Source: VYFG01 sp965248685
Lineage (GTDB): Bacteria > Pseudomonadota > Gammaproteobacteria > Arenicellales > Poriferihabitantaceae
Length of the DNA stretch: 64,000 nt
NCBI GenBank assembly: GCA_965248685.1
Contig: CBDFKC010000004.1
Location: forward strand, 1-64,000
Reading direction: 5' to 3'
Each line of letters begins with the position of its first letter. Positions within the stretch are counted from its first letter, which is position 1. The notes under the pieces were generated by a model. It had not been told where the DNA came from and made no database searches. It saw only the letters and a list, made by a program, of their open reading frames with translations. Both the position numbers and the translations under genes were made by a program. Of this stretch, positions 33,059-41,199 are shown one piece after another.

Positions 33059-33886
33059 ATGAAAATTCTGTCCTGGAATATCCAGTCCGGCAAAAGCCGT
33101 GACGGCAACATTGATCTGCGCCGAACGCTGGATCACATTATCAGGCTTGGCGACTTCGATGTTATTTGCCTGCAGGAAGTTGCGCGCAATATGCAGGAAT
33201 ACTGCGCCGAAGATCAATTAGATCAAACTCTACTTATACAACAGACGCTCCCCGAATATATGCACGCATGGGGTGCTGGGTTTAGTTGGCCGGGTGGGAC
33301 TGGCAGGCAGGAATTCGGCAATATGTCGCTGGTTAAAGGAGAGTTACTTGACCTGAAAACCCATCAACTACCGAAGCCAGCGGCGCCTGGGAATAATCAA
33401 ATGCAACGGGTGGCGGTTGAGACTGTCATCAATTCCCGCGATGGACCATTAAGTATCATCAACACTCACCTCGCCTTTCACGATCAGCGCGAGCGACAAC
33501 AGCAAATCGAGCGACTCTGTCACTTGGAGTACGAGAGAACTTCGCAACTGTTAAATCCAAAGGCTTCAGGTGTTGGTGCCTATCAACCCCAGGCAATGCC
33601 GTCTCGACGTATTCTCTGCGGAGATCTTAACTGCGGTACCGATAGCCCTGAGTGCAGGTTCATGAGAGATCGAGGGTGGCTAGATGCGTGGGTTCAGGAT
33701 AGAGGTAACGACCCCCATCTTCCAACCTGTGGAATTTACGACCGCAATCAATGGCCCGAGGGACCACATTGCCGGGATTACTTCTGGCTGAGCACAGAAT
33801 TCGCATCTGTCGTGGTCAACGTAACTGTCGACATCCAAACCGATTTGTCAGATCACCAACCCATTATTCTTGAGATTGATCATTGA
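33059..33886 (+). CDS. Endonuclease/exonuclease/phosphatase (EEP) fold hydrolase
   Basis: A 275-residue EEP-fold protein. MKILSWNIQSGK opens with the metal-site Asn, ICLQEV holds the metal-binding Glu, INTHLAF the catalytic His block, RRILCGDLNCG the Asp-x-Asn pair, RDYFWLS a substrate strand and SDHQPIILEI the terminal Asp-His. The family cleaves phosphodiesters in nucleic acids, phospholipids or inositol phosphates. Placed after a UgpB-like importer, it may cleave an imported glycerophosphodiester, the job done by UgpQ in E. coli. Its last codon overlaps the HAD gene start. Confidence 0.85.
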   Translation: MKILSWNIQSGKSRDGNIDLRRTLDHIIRLGDFDVICLQEVARNMQEYCAEDQLDQTLLIQQTLPEYMHAWGAGFSWPGGTGRQEFGNMSLVKGELLDLKTHQLPKPAAPGNNQMQRVAVETVINSRDGPLSIINTHLAFHDQRERQQQIERLCHLEYERTSQLLNPKASGVGAYQPQAMPSRRILCGDLNCGTDSPECRFMRDRGWLDAWVQDRGNDPHLPTCGIYDRNQWPEGPHCRDYFWLSTEFASVVVNVTVDIQTDLSDHQPIILEIDH

Positions 33887-34680
33887 AGCCAAAAGCGCTC
33901 CCAAAAATATTTCCGATACGTCCGAAAATCATTTTTACAGACGTTGACGATACGCTAACCTGGCATGGAAAGTTACCAGCGGAGACCTACACCGCGTTGG
34001 CAACGCTACAGCAGGCTGGAATTACGGTAGTCCCGGTCACTGGCGCCAGCGCTGGATGGTGTGACTGTATTGTCAGAACCTGGCCAATAGACTCCATCAT
34101 TGGCGAAAACGGTGCTTTTATTATGCAGCGAAATCAGCAGGGGAAACTATCCTATATTCATGTACTGCCCGAATCGATTCGCGCGAAAAATTGGCAGCAA
34201 CTCCAGGCTTTAAAGCAGGACGTTTTGAATCAATTCGATTGTGCCCGGCAAACCGCAGACCAGTCATTTCGCATAAACGATATCGCCTTTGACGTCGGAC
34301 AAGAAGTGACTATAGAGCGATCTGATGCGATTAAAATCGCCGAGTACTGTAAGTCCAAAGGAGCTAACGCCAAGATTAGTTCCATTCACATTAATGTTTG
34401 GCTGGGTGATTACGATAAGTCATCGACAGCGACGAAATGGTTAAGCCACAATGGTATTGAATCCGATAAAGCAATCTTTATCGGTGACTCGCCAAATGAT
34501 GACGTCATGTTTTCGAGTTTCACCACAACTGTTGGTGTGGCCAATGTAATTCCATTTTTGGACGAGCTCCATACAAACCCTACCTATGTAACCGAAGAGC
34601 CAGGAGGCTATGGATTTGTTGAACTTGCCAACGCGGTAATAGAGGAGAATCCAACCAGCGAAAAGTCAGGGCCGGGCTAG
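33883..34680 (+). CDS. HAD-superfamily (IIB) phosphatase
   Basis: A 265-residue HAD phosphatase starting at a TTG that overlaps the previous stop (TTGA); no ATG lies before the first motif. Motif I is IFTDVDDTLTW with the nucleophile Asp, motif II PVTGASAGW, and motif IV IFIGDSPNDDVMF. The C2B-type cap lies between (about 85-195). Related enzymes dephosphorylate mannosyl-3-phosphoglycerate, sucrose phosphate or other sugar phosphates. Coupled to the EEP gene, it may remove the phosphate released from the imported compound. Confidence 0.85.
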   Translation: MKPKALPKIFPIRPKIIFTDVDDTLTWHGKLPAETYTALATLQQAGITVVPVTGASAGWCDCIVRTWPIDSIIGENGAFIMQRNQQGKLSYIHVLPESIRAKNWQQLQALKQDVLNQFDCARQTADQSFRINDIAFDVGQEVTIERSDAIKIAEYCKSKGANAKISSIHINVWLGDYDKSSTATKWLSHNGIESDKAIFIGDSPNDDVMFSSFTTTVGVANVIPFLDELHTNPTYVTEEPGGYGFVELANAVIEENPTSEKSGPG

Positions 34681-35067
34681 TAGTTATTGGTGAAGTGTGA
34701 TTGGGTTGGCTCCTGATTTTTTGAAAGTAACGACTGCACTAACGCTTACTGAAGTCGATAGTGCATCTAGCAATTATCTGGTTTTCAAAAGATCAGACCA
34801 CGCTTTACAATGTTATTGGTTAATCACAGGAGTCGGGCCGCGGCAATCGTCGATGCCTATCGCCGCCTATCGCCAATTAAGTAAAATAGCGCATGCCCCG
34901 GCACTATCCTGACTAGTGTATGTCTATAGGGTAAATCCGGGAATGGCAGAAGGGATCGTATAGCTGATTTCCGGGTTGAACAGGCCTGCGGTCAATCATG
35001 ATCTATATGTCAATTATATTGAACAATCTATTACACTAAATTTGGTGTTGTTTAGAAAAAAAGATTA
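34681..35067. other. Intergenic, no supportable gene
   Basis: One frame of about 71 codons (34697-34912) is open but matches nothing and lacks a good ribosome site, so I do not call it. The only structure seen is a tandem 10-base repeat GCCTATCGCC near 34857-34876. Confidence 0.5.
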
Positions 35068-35892
35068 ATGAATCGGGGTGCGAGTCAAATCGATTCGGTT
35101 TCGCGTCGGTGGGTGAAGACAACATTGCGCGTGTTAATGATTATCTTTGTCGTTTATGTTTTACCGGTCGGCGCTCAATTCGCCTTGTATTACACCGACA
35201 AAAATCGGACTGGATCTTGGTGGGATTTACGTTCAGATAGTAGCCAACAAGCTCCTGACCCGGCTATGACGGGTGATGCGATTATCCAGGTTTACGCTGC
35301 AAGGGCAGTGCGGTGGCGTGGGGTTTTGGGTGTCCATACCTGGGTTGCGACCAAGCGATCTGAAGAGGATATTTATACTCGGCTTGAAGTGATGGGCTAT
35401 GCGCTACGTTGGAAGGGAGAGTCTGTTCAAATCCGCCCTGGTCAGCCCGACCGCTATTGGTATGGGAGCAAACCCGATTTATTGCGGGAGGTGCGTGGAG
35501 GTGACGAAGTAGATGCTTTAATCGATCGACTGCATAACGCTGCTTCGAACTATCAATATAACCACCGATATAATATCTGGCCGGGGCCAAACAGTAATAC
35601 TTTTACGGCGCACCTTGGGCGGCGAGTGAAAGAGCTGAATCTCGAGCTGCCGACAACGGCGATCGGTAAAGACTACTTGCCCGACGGCAACGTATTTTCG
35701 CGGACGCCAAGTGGAAGCGGCCTGCAGTTGTCTCTTGGTGGCGTGTTCGGTTTGATCCTTGGGCTTGAAGAGGGCATTGAGCTCAATTTGGCAGGGCTAA
35801 CCGCTGGTATCGATCTTTCGCCTCTTGCGATCAAATTGCCGGGGGTTGGGCGAATGGGTTTTTCTGACTTTGAGCGGAATGTATTGCGTTAA
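35068..35892 (+). CDS. DUF3750-family membrane-anchored protein
   Basis: A 274-residue protein with a single N-terminal membrane anchor (TLRVLMIIFVVYVLPVGAQF, about 17-36) and a domain I recognise as DUF3750: IIQVYAARAVRWRGVLGVHT, HTWVATKRS, NIWPGPNSNTFTAHLGRRV and LPTTAIGKDYLP, then a glycine-rich C-terminal part. The N-W-x-G-P-N-S-N-T-F segment resembles NlpC-like thiol-hydrolase cores without a clear cysteine. Function unknown. Its stop shares bases with the convergent LysR stop (TTAA). Confidence 0.8.
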   Translation: MNRGASQIDSVSRRWVKTTLRVLMIIFVVYVLPVGAQFALYYTDKNRTGSWWDLRSDSSQQAPDPAMTGDAIIQVYAARAVRWRGVLGVHTWVATKRSEEDIYTRLEVMGYALRWKGESVQIRPGQPDRYWYGSKPDLLREVRGGDEVDALIDRLHNAASNYQYNHRYNIWPGPNSNTFTAHLGRRVKELNLELPTTAIGKDYLPDGNVFSRTPSGSGLQLSLGGVFGLILGLEEGIELNLAGLTAGIDLSPLAIKLPGVGRMGFSDFERNVLR

Positions 35893-36872
35893 AGTTGTTG
35901 ACGGGGCTCAGTCAGGTTGCCCCCTTGGGTCGAAACCATTGGAATAGAGTAGTCCACCTGATCAAGCATCCAATCCCGAAAACCTTCCACCCGGGGATCG
36001 TTGACAGAGGCTAGAGATGAAACCAGATAATAGCCCATGTCCACCTGATAGTAGGCATCAAATGGTTGAACCAGACGTCCTGCAGCCAAATCTTCTGTGG
36101 CCAGAAGCTTGCTGGCCAGAGTAACACCTTGTCCCTGGATGGCGCTGGCAATAGCGTATTCTTCCCAGGGGACTTCCAACCTGTCTTTGTAGACGGGCTT
36201 ATCCAGGCCAGCAGCCTGAAACCAACGGGCCCAGTTTGCGCGATCAGAATATAGGGTGCTTGGATTGCGATCAATCAAGGTATGCCATTTCAGATCAGAT
36301 AGTTCCCGCAGAGGGTATTCGCCGGTAAGCAAATTTGGACTGCAGACAACAATGATGGTTTCGATGGGATCTATGACGTCCACCCGCAGATCGGGATGAT
36401 TGCCTTTGCCGTATCGAATGCAAATATCCACATCGTCAAATCGGGGATCCATCAGGTCTGAGGAGGGATCCAGGCGCAAAGCTATATCGGGAAACTGGGC
36501 GCGGAAACTCTCAAGACGCGGAAACAGACAGCGGCTGCCAAATGTTGGTTCCACCGACAGCACCAATGGTCGATCCGTCTGGTTGACTTGAAAGGTCCGG
36601 ACCGCTCCCCGCAATTGGTTGAATGCTGCTTGCAGACCAGGCAATAAATCTCGTCCCGCAATAGTCAGTTCAACCCGGCGATGGGCTCGGGTGAACAATT
36701 TAATACCGAAGAACTGTTCCAGGTCGGCAATCAAATGACCGATGGCGCTGGCGCTCACATGCAGTTCCAACGCCGCATCCTTGAAGCTCAAATGCCGTGC
36801 CGCGGATTCAAATGCTCTCAATGCGTTGAGAGAAGGCATTATCTGAGAGGGCGCCTGGGACTGTTGAGACAT
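35889..36872 (-). CDS. LysR-family regulator, GcvA-like
   Basis: A 327-residue LysR regulator of the GcvA/AmpR group: SLNALRAFESAARHLSFKDA, then ELHVSASAIGHLIADLEQFF and LFTRAHRRVELTIAGRDLLP as HTH and linker helix, and an effector domain with CIRYGKGNHPDLRVDVI. It is divergent from a small gene starting at 37016, with a perfect 16-bp palindrome between them, and probably regulates it. Its stop codon overlaps that of the convergent DUF3750 gene. Confidence 0.92.
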   Translation of the reverse strand: MSQQSQAPSQIMPSLNALRAFESAARHLSFKDAALELHVSASAIGHLIADLEQFFGIKLFTRAHRRVELTIAGRDLLPGLQAAFNQLRGAVRTFQVNQTDRPLVLSVEPTFGSRCLFPRLESFRAQFPDIALRLDPSSDLMDPRFDDVDICIRYGKGNHPDLRVDVIDPIETIIVVCSPNLLTGEYPLRELSDLKWHTLIDRNPSTLYSDRANWARWFQAAGLDKPVYKDRLEVPWEEYAIASAIQGQGVTLASKLLATEDLAAGRLVQPFDAYYQVDMGYYLVSSLASVNDPRVEGFRDWMLDQVDYSIPMVSTQGGNLTEPRQQL

Positions 36873-36957
36873 TTTGTTATTATAGTGGAGAAAAACTCTT
36901 CTTTACAAGAGAACATATCATTTGAGTAAGGTTAATAAATGGCTTAACTTAACACTT

Positions 36958-36973
36958 ACTGATATATATCAGT
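36958..36973. promoter_or_regulatory. Perfect 16-bp palindrome, candidate operator
   Basis: ACTGATATATATCAGT is fully palindromic and lies 42 bases before the start of the small gene at 37016 and 85 bases from the LysR start. The position and symmetry suit an operator or an extended -10 region for the small gene. Confidence 0.5.
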
Positions 36974-37015
36974 TTATGTAAACAATAGATTAACTTGCTT
37001 AATAGGAGAAAGACC

Positions 37016-37219
37016 ATGACTAGATACAACCCCATTCCAGGCTACACCGGTTCCGAAATCGAACGCGCAACCATGGTAAGTGGCATTTTTCCGGTTGAAA
37101 CCGCGTTGATAAGGACTGTAAAACAACAAGTGGCAAAGGGTTTGACCCGCCTGGCCAATTATATTGATCCCGCGGTTGTCCACGGCTTTGAATCCCGTGA
37201 AATGGGCCAGCGCTGCTGA
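37016..37219 (+). CDS. Small uncharacterised protein divergent from LysR
   Basis: A 67-residue protein starting at the ATG at 37016, which has a strong ribosome site (AGGAGAAAG). The upstream in-frame extension is not used by this argument. It begins TRYNPIPGYTGSEIERATMV and contains a helix TALIRTVKQQVAKGLTRLA and ends FESREMGQRC; no membrane segment or known domain. The strong translation signal and a divergent regulator suggest a real, regulated gene. I do not recognise a family. Confidence 0.6.
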   Translation: MTRYNPIPGYTGSEIERATMVSGIFPVETALIRTVKQQVAKGLTRLANYIDPAVVHGFESREMGQRC

Positions 37220-37613
37220 TAGCCAAGGTCACCGGATTAAGTTGGGCAAAAAGGGCGTAAGTGAAGAATCCCCAGTGAAATAGCAATTTCTTGGTAATTC
37301 AATTGGAACCCTTTTTGCTCAACCCATTGGAATATTTTCGAACCGTGTTCGCTATTTCTAGCCCGTAGCCGTTGTACTTCCAAAAGGTGTCTGTATAAAT
37401 TAAGCTGTCGTCCGGAATAATATAACTGATGAACTATCCAGCGCAGTGATACCCTCCTTTGACTTCTGGGCCCGTGCCCGCCCGTGCTAGTTGCTCGCCG
37501 GTAATTCGTTGTCTATCAAAAATAAGTAAGGGGTAAATCGCCCTCATTTATCCATCAAGCAATGCGGAATGTAATAGGTTACCTTAGGTGAAACTGCTTT
37601 AAAAAATCCGAAT
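37220..37613. other. Intergenic with a 15-bp inverted repeat
   Basis: GTTGGGCAAAAAGGG (37241-37255) and, inverted, CCCTTTTTGCTCAAC (37309-37323) match at 14 of 15 positions with a 53-base gap. It may be an extended 3' hairpin of the small gene or another repeat. The rest, up to the next start, shows no coding signal. Confidence 0.45.
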
Positions 37614-38516
37614 TTGAATATTGACAACAACGTGACGCCGCGAAGCACGCGACAGGGGATTCTATTGGTTATTTCTGGTTTAAGCGTCGCTGCTTTTACC
37701 GGCGCACTGATGAAACTATTGTCGGAGGACATAAACGCCATTCAGATTACCTGGTTTCGGTTTCTGTTTTTTACGTTGGTGCTGATACCGGTAGTTGCCT
37801 GGCGTATCGGACCTTCGGCAATGAAGCCAGCACGATTGACCATGCAAATTTTCAGGGGTATCAGCATGTCTGCGGCCACAGTAAGTTTCATTGTTGGTGC
37901 CCAAACCATCGACTTCGCTGACGCCATCGCCATACTGTATGCCTACCCTTTTCTGCTTACTGTCATTGCTATTTTATTTCTTGGTGAAAGGGTTCGATGG
38001 GTCGGCTGGATAGGTATTTGTGGTGGGTTTATCGGCGTGTTACTGGTAATGCGCCCCGAATTCGAAAATGTTAATCAGGGAACCTGGTTCGTATTTCTCT
38101 GCGCGGTTATTGTCAGCGTACAGATGGCGATGAATCGAAAACTTGGTAGCGTTTCCCATCCACTTGTCACTGCATTATGGGGTGGTGCCGTCGCGACAAT
38201 TACATTGTCTGTGCTAATACCCTTTTATTGGCAACCCATTAATCTACAGCAGTTCGGACTACTGTTCGCGATGGCGCTAACCGGTACCGTGAATCAAGTT
38301 TGCCTTGTTTACGGATTTGCCAAAGCGGAAGCATCAACAATTGCTCCATTTACTTATCTTGAAATCGTCGCTGCAGTAGTCTTTGGCTATTTTATTTTTG
38401 GCACATTACCAGGATGGATTTCCTGGATTGGTATCGTGCTCATTGTCATCAGCGGAATTGTTGTAGCTAAATCGCTGGCCGGTCTAGCTGTTATTAGGCG
38501 AAACCCTAAATTTTAA
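37614..38516 (+). CDS. EamA/DMT-family transporter
   Basis: A 300-residue membrane protein with two EamA repeats. TTG at 37614 is the likely start because no ATG or GTG precedes the first helix (GILLVISGLSVAAFTGALMK). The loop GFIGVLLVMRP closes repeat one, and GTVNQVCLVYGFAKAEAST lies in repeat two. Full length, about ten helices; exported compound unknown. It is the third EamA gene in the window. Confidence 0.85.
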   Translation: MNIDNNVTPRSTRQGILLVISGLSVAAFTGALMKLLSEDINAIQITWFRFLFFTLVLIPVVAWRIGPSAMKPARLTMQIFRGISMSAATVSFIVGAQTIDFADAIAILYAYPFLLTVIAILFLGERVRWVGWIGICGGFIGVLLVMRPEFENVNQGTWFVFLCAVIVSVQMAMNRKLGSVSHPLVTALWGGAVATITLSVLIPFYWQPINLQQFGLLFAMALTGTVNQVCLVYGFAKAEASTIAPFTYLEIVAAVVFGYFIFGTLPGWISWIGIVLIVISGIVVAKSLAGLAVIRRNPKF

Positions 38517-38551
38517 CCAGAGGTTGTCAAATAACTCATTAAATGTCTCCC

Positions 38552-38615
38552 TACGGTCGGTCAAATTTCGACTGGATCCTGGCAACACCGGGATGACGGC
38601 ACTAGATGCCGTCAT
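38552..38615. repeat. Half REPIN-like element plus hairpin between convergent genes
   Basis: ACTGGAT...CACCGGGATGACG matches the right half of the element at 11002-11139. It runs into a hairpin, ATGACGGC (38593-38600) with GCCGTCAT (38608-38615) around a seven-base loop. Lying between the EamA gene and the convergent GGCT-like gene, it may serve as a terminator for either. Confidence 0.55.
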
Positions 38616-38657
38616 TTTGGTGTCACTAGGAGGAATTCGAGTGGTTTGCTTAGGATA

Positions 38658-39263
38658 TTAGCTTTTTATCATCCATTGAAACAACGAGCGATTCCAGAGG
38701 AATTCAACCAGTAGCTGGCAACACCCCTCGTAATAGACCAATGCTGGATGTAGGGAGGAAGGCCAGCGTTGGATATCCCGAACGAACTCCCCGGTCTCAT
38801 CATGTGGTATGAATTGGTTCAGTACTTCAGTTCCAGCCAGAGATTCAACGTATGCAGGGGGAACGTTGGGCATCCTGCGGTATGCGGTGACGATGTAATC
38901 GAGGTAATCCTGGGTCGGTTTTAGTCCTTCCCGCGGGGTAATCGCGCGATAGTAATAGTATTCGTACTCATTTTCCTGTCGAAATATTTTGTCATGCACC
39001 TGAAGAATCGGCACGCCCTCGAAGTAGTCCATGCGCGCTGCGTCTGTTTCAAGTATCAAATACATTTTGCCGTACATTTCCTCGCCCTCCGCTGCATCCG
39101 CTGATGCGTAGCCGTGGCCTTTGTAAAACCCAAGCTGGCTGAATCGTAACCTGGCCCCATCAAGTGTGTAGTCGAAACTTTCGTAGACTTTAATGCGCCG
39201 CCGCTGCAGTACATCTGCACTAAGATTCGCGCCGAATGCAAAGTAATAGATTTTCTTCTCCAT
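38658..39263 (-). CDS. Gamma-glutamylcyclotransferase-like (AIG2/GGCT fold) protein
   Basis: A 201-residue protein starting at MEKKIYYFAFGANLS (39263); the longer open frame upstream has no family match. YYFAFGANLSADVLQRR is the GGCT substrate-loop motif (Y-F-A-Y-G-S-N/G-A-N), and GEEMYGKMYLILETDAARMD with DYFEGVP follows the fold, with Glu at the usual catalytic place. The family cyclises gamma-glutamyl peptides or amines; some members act on glutathione. Substrate unknown, no glutathione gene nearby. Confidence 0.8.
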   Translation of the reverse strand: MEKKIYYFAFGANLSADVLQRRRIKVYESFDYTLDGARLRFSQLGFYKGHGYASADAAEGEEMYGKMYLILETDAARMDYFEGVPILQVHDKIFRQENEYEYYYYRAITPREGLKPTQDYLDYIVTAYRRMPNVPPAYVESLAGTEVLNQFIPHDETGEFVRDIQRWPSSLHPALVYYEGCCQLLVEFLWNRSLFQWMIKS

Positions 39264-39465
39264 ACAAGGCCATAAAAGTCGTTTTAACTGGGTCCATTCG
39301 AATCCAATTTTCCACAGGAAGATGCGTAGCAAGGTTTTTGGTCCTCTAGTTATTGGTAGGGCACTATCCCGTTATTACAGGTAATTCCAAAAAGTCGAAA
39401 GTGGCTTTATGTACCTTACTCATCGTGGGCCCTCAACCCTGGAGCGAGATCATAGCCGTATTGAT

Positions 39466-40152
39466 TCAATTTACCAAAGTAGAAAAACGATCAATCCGAA
39501 ATGCATCGATTGGTATGTCACTGTGATGTTCGGTAATCAAGTGCCCGAGGATTCGTCCCACTACCGGACCCAGATGGAAACCATGGGCACTGAATCCAAA
39601 GGCGTGGTAGGCATTCTCTTCCGTTGCACTCGGTCCGATCACGGGTAGCCCATCTATTATGTATCCTTCTATTCCAGCCCAGGCGCGCTGGATTTTTGCC
39701 TCGCGTAAAACTGGAAACATGTCACATGCGATATGCGCGTTGAAAGCAAGTTTGGCGTAATCCCGCGTTGTAGTCTCGGCGTTACGATTGGCACTGCCAA
39801 GGTAGCCACCGCCGATAATTACGGTGCCATTTGCTTGTTGTACGATTGAGAGTACGCGGTCTACGGCGCCGATACGTTGCTGCATAAAATGAGGTAACCG
39901 ATCGGTAACCATTAGCATTGGCGCAATTGTAGATAGCGGTACAACCTCACCCATGTCTTTGACAATCCGGTCGCCCCAAGCTCCTGCGGTGTCTACCAGT
40001 ATGGGGGACTGGTAGATCCGATCATCGGTTTTAACATACCAGGCTGATCCACTGCGGCGTACGCTGTTTACCCGAATGTCCTGTCGCGCCAGCTGGAGGG
40101 CGGTGGAACAACCCTGGACGCCGCCTCCGATAATGATTACGTCAGGCGTCAT
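39466..40152 (-). pseudogene. HcnC/DadA-like FAD amine dehydrogenase subunit with a large internal deletion
   Basis: A 228-residue frame that begins as a FAD-dependent DAO-family enzyme (PDVIIIGGGVQGCSTALQLA, the dinucleotide-binding fold) and ends as one (VDTAGAWGDRIV, GTVIIGGGYLGS, WAGIEGYIIDGLPVIGP). Between residues 28 and 29 the chain jumps from the first helix directly to a strand (SAWYVKTDDRIY) normally about 145 residues later. Family members have about 370-420 residues. The deletion is in frame, but it removes most of the FAD-binding and substrate domain, so the product cannot be a normal enzyme. It overlaps the HcnB-like gene by 11 bases. Confidence 0.82.
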
Positions 40153-40675
40153 TGCTTTCCTGCTTTAACGGATCTGGCAGTTTTACTTCAGCCGGGAGCT
40201 CCCCCGTGGACAGGACCAGTATGTCGTTTATGGGTACCGGTTTTACCGGCGGGCGTATCCGGAAGTAACCAACTTCGGACATTGGTTTGCCAGTATCCGT
40301 CGCGATAATTTCACTCAACGTTAAACCACAATAGCGACCCTGGCAGGGACCCATGCCGCAGCGAAGGTAGGACTTGATGGCATTAGGTTCTGTCGCACCA
40401 AGCCGGATTTGCTCACGTACCGCCCCCGCTGTCACTTCTTCGCAGCGGCAGATAATTTGATCAGGCAATTCGGCTAATCGATACGCGTCAGGGGGGCGAT
40501 ACAGTGTTTCGGCATTTGTAGTTTCCGCAGATTCTACATTACGATAAATCTGACCTCCTGGTGACTCGCGCCGGTCCAGAACTAACACGTCGGCCCCGGA
40601 TGCGCTCGCGGTGATGGCGGCAGACATTCCTGCGGGACCGGCGCCAATGATTACCAACTCCCGGGTTTCTTTCAT
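40142..40675 (-). pseudogene. HcnB-like FAD/NAD dehydrogenase subunit with a large internal deletion
   Basis: A 177-residue frame. Residues 1-50 are the FAD-binding start (ELVIIGAGPAGMSAAITASA ... SPGGQIYRNVE), and residues 60-135 are the C-terminal iron-sulfur segment ICRCEEVTAGAVREQI and KSYLRCGMGPCQGRYCG, with Cys76, 78, 106 and 111. HcnB and opine-oxidase alpha subunits have about 460 residues; about 290 residues with the NAD(P)-binding domain are gone, in frame. The C-terminal (2Fe-2S) part is complete, so an isolated domain could be made, but dehydrogenase activity is excluded. Confidence 0.82.
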
Positions 40676-40713
40676 GGACTTGGGCTTATGAATTTTGTCT
40701 GGTAGGCGTTAAG

Positions 40714-41037
40714 TTAAGGACCGGTACCCCAGGGATCAGGGCTTTCTGCGTTTCGGTGATCGGGGCCAGGGCGCGTGATGCGCATACCTTCATGCACGGG
40801 TGTTGCGCACGCCTGACAGCCGCTGACACCATCGCTATTCACCAGGCAGTCGTAGCAACTCCCCATCAGACACCAGGGTCCCCGGGTTGACCCAGTTACC
40901 GGTGTGCGCCGAAAGCTTATGTGACCGCTCACCAGCAATGCGCCAGCGACACTCATGGTGGCGGGAACCTCGACCACTTTGCCATCGACGTAGAAGGTCA
41001 CAATGCTATTCGTTTGCGTGCCGTGATGGACAAACAT
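40714..41037 (-). CDS. HcnA-like (2Fe-2S)-binding subunit
   Basis: A 107-residue ferredoxin-like protein, the small subunit of hydrogen-cyanide-synthase/opine-oxidase/sarcosine-oxidase-like complexes. FYVDGKVVEVPATMSVAGAL is the normal opening, and the cluster ligands Cys56, Cys61, Cys64 and Cys77 (C-x4-C-x2-C...C) are all present. It is complete, unlike the two genes that follow it on the same strand (HcnB-like and HcnC-like), so the operon order A-B-C is kept while the catalytic subunits have decayed. Confidence 0.85.
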   Translation of the reverse strand: MFVHHGTQTNSIVTFYVDGKVVEVPATMSVAGALLVSGHISFRRTPVTGSTRGPWCLMGSCYDCLVNSDGVSGCQACATPVHEGMRITRPGPDHRNAESPDPWGTGP

Positions 41038-41199
41038 GCATAGGCCTCAGTCGTAAATTCTCAGATGGTCGATCATTGCCAAGATGTATGCCGAGGTTCC
41101 CCCGCATTATTAACAACGATTTCGGATTCACTCACTAACATTGATCCATACCAGTGCTCCTTACTAGCGACAGATAAATTAATACCGGGCGTATTCAAA

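Noticed and set aside
34697..34912. 71-codon frame after the HAD phosphatase gene
   Set aside because: Starts at GTG without a ribosome site, no recognisable domain, contains a simple tandem repeat; more likely non-coding.
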